Below, piece after piece: positions 44,534 to 51,655 of a stretch of DNA of 64,000 nucleotides. Made by a program: the position numbers and the translations under genes. Source of the DNA: Terriglobia bacterium (GTDB lineage Bacteria; Acidobacteriota; Terriglobia; Bryobacterales; Bryobacteraceae). Below the pieces are notes generated by a model that searched no databases, had not been told where the DNA came from, and was given only the letters and a program-made list of their open reading frames with translations. How positions within the stretch are numbered: position 1 is the stretch's first letter; every line of letters begins with the position of its first letter. The stretch spans positions 1 to 64,000 of the forward strand of contig JAIQEX010000018.1 in assembly GCA_020073615.1 (NCBI GenBank), given 5' to 3'.

Positions 44534-45040
44534 ATGCCATTCTGTGGAACTTGTGGCGCACCGGTGGAAGGAAGATTCTGCGCCAAGTGCGGCTCGTCGG
44601 TGGGCGCGGCTGCGCCGTCACCGCCGCCGGTGGGCGCCCCCGTGCCGCCGGCCGGCGCGTATGCGCCGCCACCGCCCCGGCCGGCTTCCGCCGCCGGATT
44701 GGCGGACAACGCCGCCTCGGCGCTGTGCTACGTTCTGGGCTTCATCACCGGCATCCTGTTCCTGGTGTTGGAACCCTACAAGAACAATCGCACCATCCGG
44801 TTCCACGCATTCCAGTCCATCTTCTTGAGCGTCGGCGTGATTCTGATCCGCTGGGTTCTCGGCATGCTCTTGTTTGGCATGCTGCATTCCCTGGGAGACG
44901 CCTTTGCCTTGTTCGGCCTGTTGTCGCTGGTATCCCTGGCCTGTTTCGCCTTGTGGCTCTTCATGATCATCGCCACCTATCAGGGCAAGCAGATCGTGTT
45001 GCCGATTATCGGACCGCTGGCCCAGCAGCAGGCGCGCTGA
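44534..45040 (+). CDS. Zinc-ribbon membrane protein (DUF4870/Tic20-like)
   Basis: 168 residues. It begins with a zinc ribbon (FCGTCGAPVEGRFCAKCG), then a Pro/Ala-rich linker (about 27-55). Three to four membrane helices follow with the DUF4870-type stretch ALCYVLGFITGILFLVLEP and TIRFHAFQSIFLS. The start follows GGAGGAG at 44518-44524. The function of this family is not established; the soluble ribbon may bind a partner. It lies 25 bases ahead of the POTRA-HEAT gene and is likely cotranscribed. Confidence 0.8.
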   Translation: MPFCGTCGAPVEGRFCAKCGSSVGAAAPSPPPVGAPVPPAGAYAPPPPRPASAAGLADNAASALCYVLGFITGILFLVLEPYKNNRTIRFHAFQSIFLSVGVILIRWVLGMLLFGMLHSLGDAFALFGLLSLVSLACFALWLFMIIATYQGKQIVLPIIGPLAQQQAR

Positions 45041-45065
45041 AATCCCGCAACAGGAGCGCGCCGCG

Positions 45066-46091
45066 GTGCGTCTGAGGAACATGATGCGAGCTCTATTGTT
45101 CGTGGCCCTGGTGTCGGGGGCCGCCGCCCAGGCGCCGCCGCACGTCGGCGATATCAATTTCTACGGCCTCCACAAAGTCTCGGCGGAGAGAATCCTGGAC
45201 ACCGTGAAGCTGAAATCCGGAGGCGCCCTGCCGCCGTCCAAGGGCGACCTCGAAGACCGCATCGCCAGGATTCCCGGGGTGCTCCTGGCGCACGTCGAAG
45301 CGGTGTGCTGCGAAGGGGCCGATGCCGTCCTCTTTATCGGCGTCGAAGAGCGGGGCGCGCCGCATGCCGCCTTTCGCACGGAATCGACCGGCGACGCGGC
45401 GCTGCCCGAAGGGTTGATCGATTCGTACCGCGAATTCCTGGCCGCAGTCGGGCGCGCGGCGCGCGAAGGCCGCGCGGCCGAGGACCTCACCGCCGGCCAC
45501 TCCCTGATGGCCGATCCGGCGGCGCGCGCCTTCCAGGAGCAGTTCGTCTCCTTCGCCGCCGATAACCGGGAACGGTTGCGCGAGGTGCTGCGCAACGCCG
45601 CCGATGACGGCCAGCGCGCCGTGGCGGCGGCGGTGATCGGGTACGCTCCGAAAACGCAGGAACTGGTCGACGCCCTGCAGGACGCCATGCAGGACCGCGA
45701 TGAATCGGTGCGGGCCAACGCCATGCGATCGCTCTCCGCCATCGCCGTGCTGTCCGCCAAACAGCCGGAGCTGGGGCTGCGCATATCGCCCACCTGGTTC
45801 GTCGAAATGCTGAACTCCATCGTGCTGAGCGACCGCGTGGAATCGGCCAGGGCGCTGCTCATCCTGACCGATGGGGGAAAGCGGGGCGCCCTCGATCTGA
45901 TCCGCGAGCGCGGGCTCGCATCCCTGGTGGAGATGGCGCGCTGGAAGACGCTGCGCTACGCGCTGCCGCCCTTCCTGCTGCTGGGACGGCTGGCGGGCAT
46001 GCAGGATGGCGCGATCCACCGCTTCTGGGAAGCCGGCCAGCGCGAGCCGGTAATCCAGAAAGCGCTGGGGACGTCCCGGAAGCGGGGGTAG
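45066..46091 (+). CDS. Secreted protein with POTRA-like N-terminus and HEAT-like repeats
   Basis: 341 residues. A signal peptide (MMRALLFVALVSGAAAQ) is followed by a POTRA-like module (VGDINFYGLHKVSAERILDTVKL, IARIPGVLLAHVEAV), as found in BamA and FtsQ. Helical HEAT-type repeats come next (LREVLRNAADDGQRAVAAAVIG, LQDAMQDRDESVRANAMRSL). The combination without a beta barrel suggests a periplasmic adaptor. GTG 45066 and ATGs at 45081 and 45084 compete as starts; the last has GAGG at ideal spacing. Confidence 0.65.
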   Translation: MRLRNMMRALLFVALVSGAAAQAPPHVGDINFYGLHKVSAERILDTVKLKSGGALPPSKGDLEDRIARIPGVLLAHVEAVCCEGADAVLFIGVEERGAPHAAFRTESTGDAALPEGLIDSYREFLAAVGRAAREGRAAEDLTAGHSLMADPAARAFQEQFVSFAADNRERLREVLRNAADDGQRAVAAAVIGYAPKTQELVDALQDAMQDRDESVRANAMRSLSAIAVLSAKQPELGLRISPTWFVEMLNSIVLSDRVESARALLILTDGGKRGALDLIRERGLASLVEMARWKTLRYALPPFLLLGRLAGMQDGAIHRFWEAGQREPVIQKALGTSRKRG

Positions 46092-46208
46092 GCCCGGCTC
46101 CGGGCGTGCGCCGCTTTGGGAAATCCGGATGGGACGCAAGCCTCTTCCGGTTCACCATGGTTGAACGAACCCCGCTCGCACGCTTGAGATGAGACACTGA
46201 GAGTGCGT

Positions 46209-47363
46209 ATGGAAGGTCGAATTCAGATTGACCGGTTTGCCGTGAAGAACTTTCGGAGCATTCAGGAATGCGACGTTGAGTTGGCGCCCCTCACGTTCTT
46301 CATCGGCGCCAATGCGTCTGGAAAGACCAGCTTCGTCGACGCGATTCTGTTCGTTGCATCAGCCGTTCGGGATTCGTTGCAGAAAGCCATCGCCGATCGG
46401 GGTGGAATCCATTCTATTCTGTACCAGCCCAAGGCGCTTCCGGCGAATTCGCAATTCGACTTCTATCTCTCGTCCTCGACGGGTCTTGCATGCGAATTCC
46501 ATCTGGTGTTGCGGGTCATTGAGGGGTGGTCGGTTTCCGTAGCTCGCGAAGAGTGCCGGATTCGCAACCCGGAAGGCGGCCAACATTATTACCTCGTCGA
46601 AAACGGGAGCGTCCAAGGTTCTGCAGCCGTTTTTCCCGCGGTCAGCGCCGATCGGATTTTTCTTTCGAACGCGTCGGGTCTTCCAGAGTTCCGCCTGCCG
46701 TTTGACTTTCTAGCCGGTATCGGCTCAACGGAGCCAACACCGCCCGGCATCTGGTACGGAGTAGAAGGATTGAGCCGTGCGTTTGGCCAGCACAAAGTTG
46801 AAGGCACGGGGTTGACGGCTCGTTTCCGCAAATTTATGAAGAGTCAGCCAAATCGACTGGATATCGTCCACCAGTACTTGCGCGCAATAGCGCCCCCGTT
46901 CGATCGCATTGAAGTTGTTGAATCGAACGACGGGCCGTGGCTGCGCTTCGTCGAGAAGTCTCGCTTGGGTGTGTCGTTAGGATTCTACCTTTCACAGGCG
47001 TCCGGCGGGTTGGTCAACTCGGCTGAGATTCTCCTGGAGCTGTTCGAACTTCCTGAGGAAGGTAGGCCTGCTTCCCCAGTTGTCATCGAAGAACCCGAAG
47101 CGCTCTTGCACCCCGGTGCGATTCAGGTGATTCGCGACAGCTTTCTGGAAGCGAATAGAACCCGCCAGGTGCTCGTCACGACCCATAGTCCCGATCTTCT
47201 CGACGATCCTAACATCCCTGCGGAGTGGATTCGAATTGTGTACCGAGACGATACCGGGACCCACATCGATGTTCCTGACCCAGCCACTAAATCGATCATT
47301 CGAGATCAGTTGTATACCCCTGGTCAATTGCTGCGGCAAGGCGGACTTATCTTGCATCCGTAA
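46209..47363 (+). CDS. AAA_21/OLD-like ATPase, first gene of a transferred two-gene island
   Basis: 384 residues. The N-terminus IDRFAVKNFRSIQ leads to Walker A GANASGKT (33-40). Late motifs are Walker B-like VVIEEPEALLHPGA and the switch region VLVTTHSPDLLDD. This is the SMC/RecF-like fold of OLD, GajA and AriA ATPases used in anti-phage systems. Its stop overlaps the next ATG as TAATG, so the two proteins are coupled. Base composition and codon use are visibly less G+C-rich than either flank, a sign of transfer. GTG 46203 is an alternative start. Confidence 0.82.
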   Translation: MEGRIQIDRFAVKNFRSIQECDVELAPLTFFIGANASGKTSFVDAILFVASAVRDSLQKAIADRGGIHSILYQPKALPANSQFDFYLSSSTGLACEFHLVLRVIEGWSVSVAREECRIRNPEGGQHYYLVENGSVQGSAAVFPAVSADRIFLSNASGLPEFRLPFDFLAGIGSTEPTPPGIWYGVEGLSRAFGQHKVEGTGLTARFRKFMKSQPNRLDIVHQYLRAIAPPFDRIEVVESNDGPWLRFVEKSRLGVSLGFYLSQASGGLVNSAEILLELFELPEEGRPASPVVIEEPEALLHPGAIQVIRDSFLEANRTRQVLVTTHSPDLLDDPNIPAEWIRIVYRDDTGTHIDVPDPATKSIIRDQLYTPGQLLRQGGLILHP

Positions 47364-47980
47364 TGGCTTCTGCACAAAGCGTCACGCTTGGTCTTATCGT
47401 TGAGGGTCATGGAGAGGAACAGGCGACCCCGGTCTTGATCCGGCACATCGCGCGTGCATGCGGTTTCCACAGCTCTATCAAATGCTCCGTGAGGCGCGTT
47501 CCCAAGTCACAGTTGCTCAAACCCCGAGAATTGGAACGGGCGGTGGAAGCCCTCACGCGGCAAATCGGCCGAAGTCAACCGATTTTGATCTTGTTAGACG
47601 CCGACGACGATTGCCCGAAAGAACTTGCCGCTAACCTTAAGGCCCGCTGTCAGGCCGAGCATGCCGATGTCACGATATCAATAGTAATTGCCAAAAAGGA
47701 GTACGAGGCATGGTTCTTGGCGGCCGCCAACTCACTGGCGGGGCACCGCGGCATGGCCGAGCACGTGAATCCTCCGAGCGATCCTGAATCAGTCCAAGGC
47801 GCGAAGGAATGGCTGACGGCGCACATGCCCTCAGACCAATGCTATTCTCCAACAAGGCATCAATCGGCGTATTCGGATCTGATGGATCTGTCGGGAGCAA
47901 GACTGGCGAGATCCTTCAGGAAGTTCGAGAAAGAGGTGAGCGGCCTGCTGGGATTGGAACTCCGACCGGTTAGAAGGTAG
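47363..47980 (+). CDS. DUF4276 TOPRIM-like nuclease/effector partner of the ATPase
   Basis: 205 residues. The start GLIVEGHGEEQATPVLIRHI carries the conserved glutamate of a TOPRIM-like fold. ILLDADDDCPKEL supplies the DxD acids, and AKKEYEAWFLAA follows. This matches DUF4276. Split ATPase-plus-TOPRIM pairs resemble a two-chain version of OLD/GajA or the AriA-AriB pair of PARIS, where the TOPRIM protein is a nuclease toxin freed on infection. The defence role is inference. Codon use matches the ATPase and not the neighbours. Confidence 0.78.
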   Translation: MASAQSVTLGLIVEGHGEEQATPVLIRHIARACGFHSSIKCSVRRVPKSQLLKPRELERAVEALTRQIGRSQPILILLDADDDCPKELAANLKARCQAEHADVTISIVIAKKEYEAWFLAAANSLAGHRGMAEHVNPPSDPESVQGAKEWLTAHMPSDQCYSPTRHQSAYSDLMDLSGARLARSFRKFEKEVSGLLGLELRPVRR

Positions 47981-48070
47981 AGCTGTGAGTCGAACAGTCG
48001 AACGCTGGCGGATCTGTTCTCGACCCGGCGCTCAAGTTGACGCGCCACGCACGCCTGCAGCGCCGCTTCG

Positions 48071-48502
48071 TAGCGCTGCCGTGAGTCCACAAGCTGGACC
48101 CTTCCGGTGGCTTTCGCCGCTCCCGCCATCTTCTCGCTCGATTCCTCGGGCGCGGGTGCGGCCGCCGTGCTGAACCAGGATAACTCGGTCAACGGTCCTG
48201 GCAATCCGGCGCCCCGCAGCAGCATCATTCAGATTTTCGCCACCGGGGTGAACGTTCCCGGCGCAGTGACGGGCGCCATCACCGGTGGCGCGAGCCAGTA
48301 CGCGGCTGCGCCCGTGAGGGTAACGCTGGACGGCGTCGACGCGTTCCTCCCCTACGCCGGGCCCGCGCCCGGCGAGGTGGCCGGGCTGTTCCAGGTGAAC
48401 GCCGTGGTGCCGGCGGGCGTCACTCCCGGCCCGGCCGTCCCCCTGGTTTTCTCCATCGGCGCCGTGCACAGCCAGAGCGGCGCGACCGTGGCCGTGCGGT
48501 AA
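48071..48502 (+). pseudogene. C-terminal half of a TIGR03437-domain protein, 5' end lost
   Basis: From an in-frame TAG at 48068-48070 the frame reads TSWTLPVAFAAPAIFSLDSSG, then AAVLNQDNSVNGPGNPA, IIQIFATGV and LFQVNAVVPAGV, to a stop at 48502. These are the last ~130 residues of the TIGR03437 domain, which is normally ~215-240 residues and follows other extracellular domains. No signal peptide or domain start precedes it. The GTG at 48107 could start translation, but half the domain would be missing. It borders the ATPase/DUF4276 island, so the insertion or a linked deletion probably removed the rest. Confidence 0.75.
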
Positions 48503-48505
48503 TTC

Positions 48506-48787
48506 TTACGATACGCCGGGCAGCAGCTCGATCTCGTCGATGTAGCCGATCACCGCCATGTCGATGGGTGACTGCGGCCGGCCCACCGCGGTCATGGCGC
48601 TGAAGCCCTCGGTGACCACCAGCACGCGATCGCCCACGCCCGCGTCCACCGCATCGAGCGCGATCACGGCGTCGCCGCGGTCGCTGCCGTCCAGGTTGAG
48701 CGGCTGCACCAGCAAAATCTTGCGGCCCTCGTGGCTCGCGTGCTTTTGCGTGGCCACCAGCTCGCCCACCACGCGGGCGATCAGCAT
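48506..48787 (-). CDS. BMC-P pentameric shell protein (EutN/CcmL family), copy 1
   Basis: 93 residues, the usual size for EutN/CcmL proteins that cap the vertices of microcompartments. Conserved features are MLIARVVGELVATQKHAS, LLVQPLNLDG, ALDAVDAGVGDRVLVV and AVIGYIDEIEL. Its ATG at 48787 overlaps the end of copy 2 by seven bases. It is last in the operon and abuts the TIGR03437 fragment head to head with three bases between stops. Confidence 0.93.
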   Translation of the reverse strand: MLIARVVGELVATQKHASHEGRKILLVQPLNLDGSDRGDAVIALDAVDAGVGDRVLVVTEGFSAMTAVGRPQSPIDMAVIGYIDEIELLPGVS

Positions 48788-49122
48788 GGCTTGCCCTTGC
48801 GCCGTGCCTTGCGGCCTCCCCCGCCGTGCGGAGGGGCGCCGGAGGGCGGCGCGGCCTCCCGCAGGTGCACGGAATCGACAATTCCCACTACGGTGGTATC
48901 CACGGGGGGCTCTTTGGGAAGGAACGGAAAGCTGGCCTCCTTGCCGCGCACCCAGTAGATGGTCTCGCCCGCGCCGGCCCCGGTGGTGTCCAGGCAAATC
49001 AGCCGCTTGCCGGTGTCCCGCAAGTCCGGCGTCAGCGGCTGGATCACCAGCATGCGCTGCCCTTCCAGACTCGGATCTTTCACGGTGGCCCAGACGCAGC
49101 CCACCACGCGGCCAAGATACAT
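48781..49122 (-). CDS. BMC-P pentameric shell protein (EutN/CcmL family), copy 2 with basic tail
   Basis: 113 residues. The core is MYLGRVVGCVWATVKDPSLE, LVIQPLTPD, CLDTTGAGAGETIYWV and VDTTVVGIVDSVHL. A ~25-residue tail rich in Pro, Gly, Lys and Arg (GGGGRKARRKG) follows that the other two copies lack. The tail could face the cytosol or lumen at the vertex and contact another component. It is coupled to copy 1 by overlap; the gap to copy 3 is three bases. Confidence 0.93.
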   Translation of the reverse strand: MYLGRVVGCVWATVKDPSLEGQRMLVIQPLTPDLRDTGKRLICLDTTGAGAGETIYWVRGKEASFPFLPKEPPVDTTVVGIVDSVHLREAAPPSGAPPHGGGGRKARRKGKPC

Positions 49123-49125
49123 GGG

Positions 49126-49392
49126 TCAGTCCAGGTGCACCTCGTCGACAATGCCCACGATGGCGCTGTCCACGGGCGTGTCCTTGCATCCCTCGGCCAT
49201 GCGCGCCGAGCTCCCGGCCACCGCGATGACGCGCTCGCGATAGCCCGCGCTCACCGTGTCCACCGACACTACGTAGCCCGCTTCGTCTTTTCCATCGGGT
49301 GAGACGGGCTTCAGGATGAGCAGCTTCTTGCCTTCCAGGCGAGGGTCTTTGCGCGTGGCAACTACCGTGCCCACTACACGGGCCAGAATCAT
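49126..49392 (-). CDS. BMC-P pentameric shell protein (EutN/CcmL family), copy 3
   Basis: 88 residues: MILARVVGTVVATRKDPRLE, LLILKPVSPDG, VDTVSAGYRERVIAV and VDSAIVGIVDEVHLD. The loop that reads GAGxGxxV in the other two copies is SAGYRERV here, so the pentamer surface or pore should differ. Three distinct pentamer genes in one locus are typical of the Planctomycetes-Verrucomicrobia (PVM) class of aldolase microcompartments. Confidence 0.93.
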   Translation of the reverse strand: MILARVVGTVVATRKDPRLEGKKLLILKPVSPDGKDEAGYVVSVDTVSAGYRERVIAVAGSSARMAEGCKDTPVDSAIVGIVDEVHLD

Positions 49393-49409
49393 GACAGGCC
49401 TGTCACCGG

Positions 49410-49709
49410 CTACTTGCCGGCGCCCTGCGCCTGCGATTTGCCGATGGGCAGGACGTCTTCCAGGCTCTGGTGCGGGCGCGGAATCACGTGCACCGCGATG
49501 AGCTCGCCCACGCGGCGCGCCGCCGCGGCGCCGGCGTCGGTGGCCGCGCGAACCGCCGCCACATCGCCGCGCACCATGGCGGTCACGTAGCCCGAGCCGA
49601 TCTTCTCCCAGCCCACCAGGGTCACCTTGGCGGCTTTTACCATCGCGTCGGAGGCCTCGATCATGGCCACCAGCCCGCGTGTTTCGATCATTCCCAGCGC
49701 TTCACCCAT
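49410..49709 (-). CDS. BMC-H hexameric shell protein
   Basis: 99 residues with a single BMC domain: [40 protein letters not shown], and [26 protein letters not shown]. The central pore loop is in KIGSGY. It is the only hexamer gene in the window, and there is no tandem (BMC-T) protein, so the facets must be built from this protein or from unlinked genes. It lies between the aldolase (20-base gap) and the pentamers (17-base gap). Confidence 0.95.
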   Translation of the reverse strand: MGEALGMIETRGLVAMIEASDAMVKAAKVTLVGWEKIGSGYVTAMVRGDVAAVRAATDAGAAAARRVGELIAVHVIPRPHQSLEDVLPIGKSQAQGAGK

Positions 49710-49729
49710 CTATGCTCTCCCATTCCTCG

Positions 49730-50512
49730 TTATCCCAAACCGCGCGCCTTCAGCGCTTCATCCACCAGGCCGATCAGCTCCGAACGCGTCACGTAAAATC
49801 CGTCTTCGCCGCCGGCCTCCAGGTCCTCGGCCGCCACCGGGCAGCCCGGCTCGCCGCTCGACTTGGCCTTCACTCCATAGCGCGTGCGCGAATCGAGCAG
49901 CTTATCCACTTCCTGCCGCGGCAGCACCTTGGGACCGCCCAGCAGCTCCGCCACCAGCGCGATGCGCGCGAAGTGCTCCATGGTCTCCATGCGGAAGTAG
50001 GCTTTGTAGACGTCCTCGCCGTAGCACACCGCGCCGTGGTTGGCCATCAACAGCGCGTCGTATTTCGGAATCAGCGGCAGCATGGGCTCGGTCAGTTGCG
50101 GCGTCCCGGGCAGCCCGTATTCCGCCAGCGGCACGCAGCCCAGGCCAATCACCACCTCCGGCAGCAAGGCCAGGTTCAGCGACCGCCCGGCGGTGGCGAA
50201 CCCGGTGGCCACCGGCGGATGGGCGTGCACCACCGATTGGATGTCCGGCCGCATCCGGTAAATCGTCAGGTGCATGGCGATTTCGCTGGTCCGCTCGTGC
50301 CGCCCGGAGATCTTGTTGCCCTGCATGTCCACCACGATCAGATCGTCGACGTGCATCATCCCCTTGCACACGCCCGTGGGCGTCGCCAGGATGCGCTCCG
50401 CGTCCAGCCTGATGGTGATATTGCCGTCGTTGGAGGCAATCCAGCCCTTCTGAAACACCAGCCGTCCAATCTCGATGATGTCCTCGCGATGCTCGCGCTC
50501 CGTTTTCACCAT
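49730..50512 (-). CDS. Class II aldolase/adducin-family enzyme with C-terminal encapsulation tail
   Basis: 260 residues. The fold runs from GRLVFQKGWIASNDGNITIRL through zinc ligands in VVHAHPPVATGFA (HxH) and ANHGAVCYGED (His). Such enzymes split L-fuculose- or L-rhamnulose-1-phosphate into DHAP and L-lactaldehyde. FucA is ~215 residues; here a linker (about 205-232) and a terminal amphipathic helix (FYVTRSELIGLVDEALKARG) are added. That is the form of peptides that target cargo into microcompartments. It is first in the shell operon, so it is the probable signature enzyme. Sugar specificity is inference. Confidence 0.9.
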   Translation of the reverse strand: MVKTEREHREDIIEIGRLVFQKGWIASNDGNITIRLDAERILATPTGVCKGMMHVDDLIVVDMQGNKISGRHERTSEIAMHLTIYRMRPDIQSVVHAHPPVATGFATAGRSLNLALLPEVVIGLGCVPLAEYGLPGTPQLTEPMLPLIPKYDALLMANHGAVCYGEDVYKAYFRMETMEHFARIALVAELLGGPKVLPRQEVDKLLDSRTRYGVKAKSSGEPGCPVAAEDLEAGGEDGFYVTRSELIGLVDEALKARGLG

Positions 50513-50524
50513 GCGGGATCTTCG

Positions 50525-50531
50525 ATTGTAT
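50525..50531 (-). promoter_or_regulatory. Candidate extended -10 promoter of the microcompartment operon
   Basis: On the minus strand TGATACAAT (TACAAT at 50530-50525) resembles an extended -10 element within the 69-base gap between the divergent aldolase and rhomboid genes. It would give a very short leader before the ATG at 50512. No -35 box or operator is clear. Confidence 0.3.
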
Positions 50532-50581
50532 CAAAACATGCCGCGCGGGCTTGGAAACAGCGAGGTTGTATCATAAGGCAG

Positions 50582-51415
50582 ATGGATCCACGCCGCATGT
50601 GCCCGCACTGCCGGGCGTTCATCACCAACAAAGATCGCGTTTGCCCCTACTGTAATGAGACGGTCGGGCCGCGCGCCGCCGACCAGCGCAACCCGGCCGC
50701 GCTCCTGGGCGGGCTCATCCCTCCCGGCCGCTTCAACATCATCGCCATCCTGCTGGTCAACGTGGGGCTCTATCTCGCCACCACCATTTACAGCATGCGC
50801 AGCGGCAATAGCGAAGGCTTCATGAACATCGACGGGCGCACCCTGCTGGCCTTCGGCGCCAAGTACCCGCCGCTCATCGCCGCCGGCCAGTGGTGGCGCC
50901 TGGTCACCGCCGGCTTCCTGCACGGCGGCCTGTTCCACATCTTCATGAACAGCTACGTGCTGTTCGACGTGGGCTGGCAGGTGGAGGAAGTTTACGGCGC
51001 CAGCCGCATGTGGGTCATCTATTTCATCGCCAGCACCTTCGGCTTCTATGTGAGCTCGGTGTGGAGCAGCGCGCTTTCCGTGGGCGCCTCGGCCGGGTTG
51101 ATGGGCCTCATCGGCGCCATGATCGTGATGGGCATGCGCCACCGCAGCGCCCTGGGCGACGCCGTGCGCGGACACTACGTCCGCTGGGTGATCTGGATCC
51201 TGGTGATCGGCCTGCTGCCCGGCCTGCACGTCGACAACGCCGCCCACGTTGGCGGCCTGGCCGGAGGATTCGGCGTCGCCTGGCTGGCCGGCCAGCCGCG
51301 CCTGGGGGACTCCCTCCGCGAGCGGCTCTGGCGCGCCGCCTCCTGGTTTTGCATCCTGTTAACCGTAGTCAGCTTTCTAAAGTGGTACTTGTGGTTTTCC
51401 CAAGCCACGCAATAA
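50582..51415 (+). CDS. Rhomboid-family intramembrane serine protease with zinc ribbon
   Basis: 277 residues. A cytosolic N-terminal double CxxC ribbon (CPHCRAFITNKDRVCPYC) precedes six to seven membrane helices. Rhomboid marks are WWRLVTAGFLHGGLFHIFMN, the nucleophile Ser in SVGASAGLMGLIG, and the catalytic His in HVDNAAHVGGLAGG. It cleaves membrane proteins within the bilayer. ATG 50582 is chosen because longer frames run into the aldolase antisense. It diverges from the microcompartment operon, with no evident functional tie. Confidence 0.9.
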   Translation: MDPRRMCPHCRAFITNKDRVCPYCNETVGPRAADQRNPAALLGGLIPPGRFNIIAILLVNVGLYLATTIYSMRSGNSEGFMNIDGRTLLAFGAKYPPLIAAGQWWRLVTAGFLHGGLFHIFMNSYVLFDVGWQVEEVYGASRMWVIYFIASTFGFYVSSVWSSALSVGASAGLMGLIGAMIVMGMRHRSALGDAVRGHYVRWVIWILVIGLLPGLHVDNAAHVGGLAGGFGVAWLAGQPRLGDSLRERLWRAASWFCILLTVVSFLKWYLWFSQATQ

Positions 51416-51425
51416 TAAAGGACAT

Positions 51426-51608
51426 ATGAAACTTCGTACTCTCGCCCTGGCGCTGGCTCTGAGCTGCGGCCTGACCACGCTGGCCGTAGCCGCCGATCGC
51501 TCCGCGTCGCAACGCGTGAAGCCCCGCAAGGCGAAGAGATCCAATTCCAAGGCGGCCCGCGCCGCCAAGGCGCATAAGGCCCCCAAGGTCAAGCACCTCA
51601 AGCACTAA
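51426..51608 (+). CDS. Small secreted lysine/arginine-rich protein
   Basis: 60 residues. A signal peptide (MKLRTLALALALSCGLTTLAVAA) is followed by a 37-residue mature part. That part is mostly Lys, Arg, Ala, His and Ser (VKPRKAKRSNSKAARAAKAH) and has no acid after its single Asp. AAAGGA precedes the ATG. Possible roles are binding nucleic acid, polyanionic polysaccharide or membranes; I recognise no family. It is 10 bases after the rhomboid gene and probably cotranscribed. Confidence 0.6.
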   Translation: MKLRTLALALALSCGLTTLAVAADRSASQRVKPRKAKRSNSKAARAAKAHKAPKVKHLKH

Positions 51609-51655
51609 CGAGGTTGTGCCTCAGACCGGCCGGCACTCCCGGCCGCGTCCCACGG

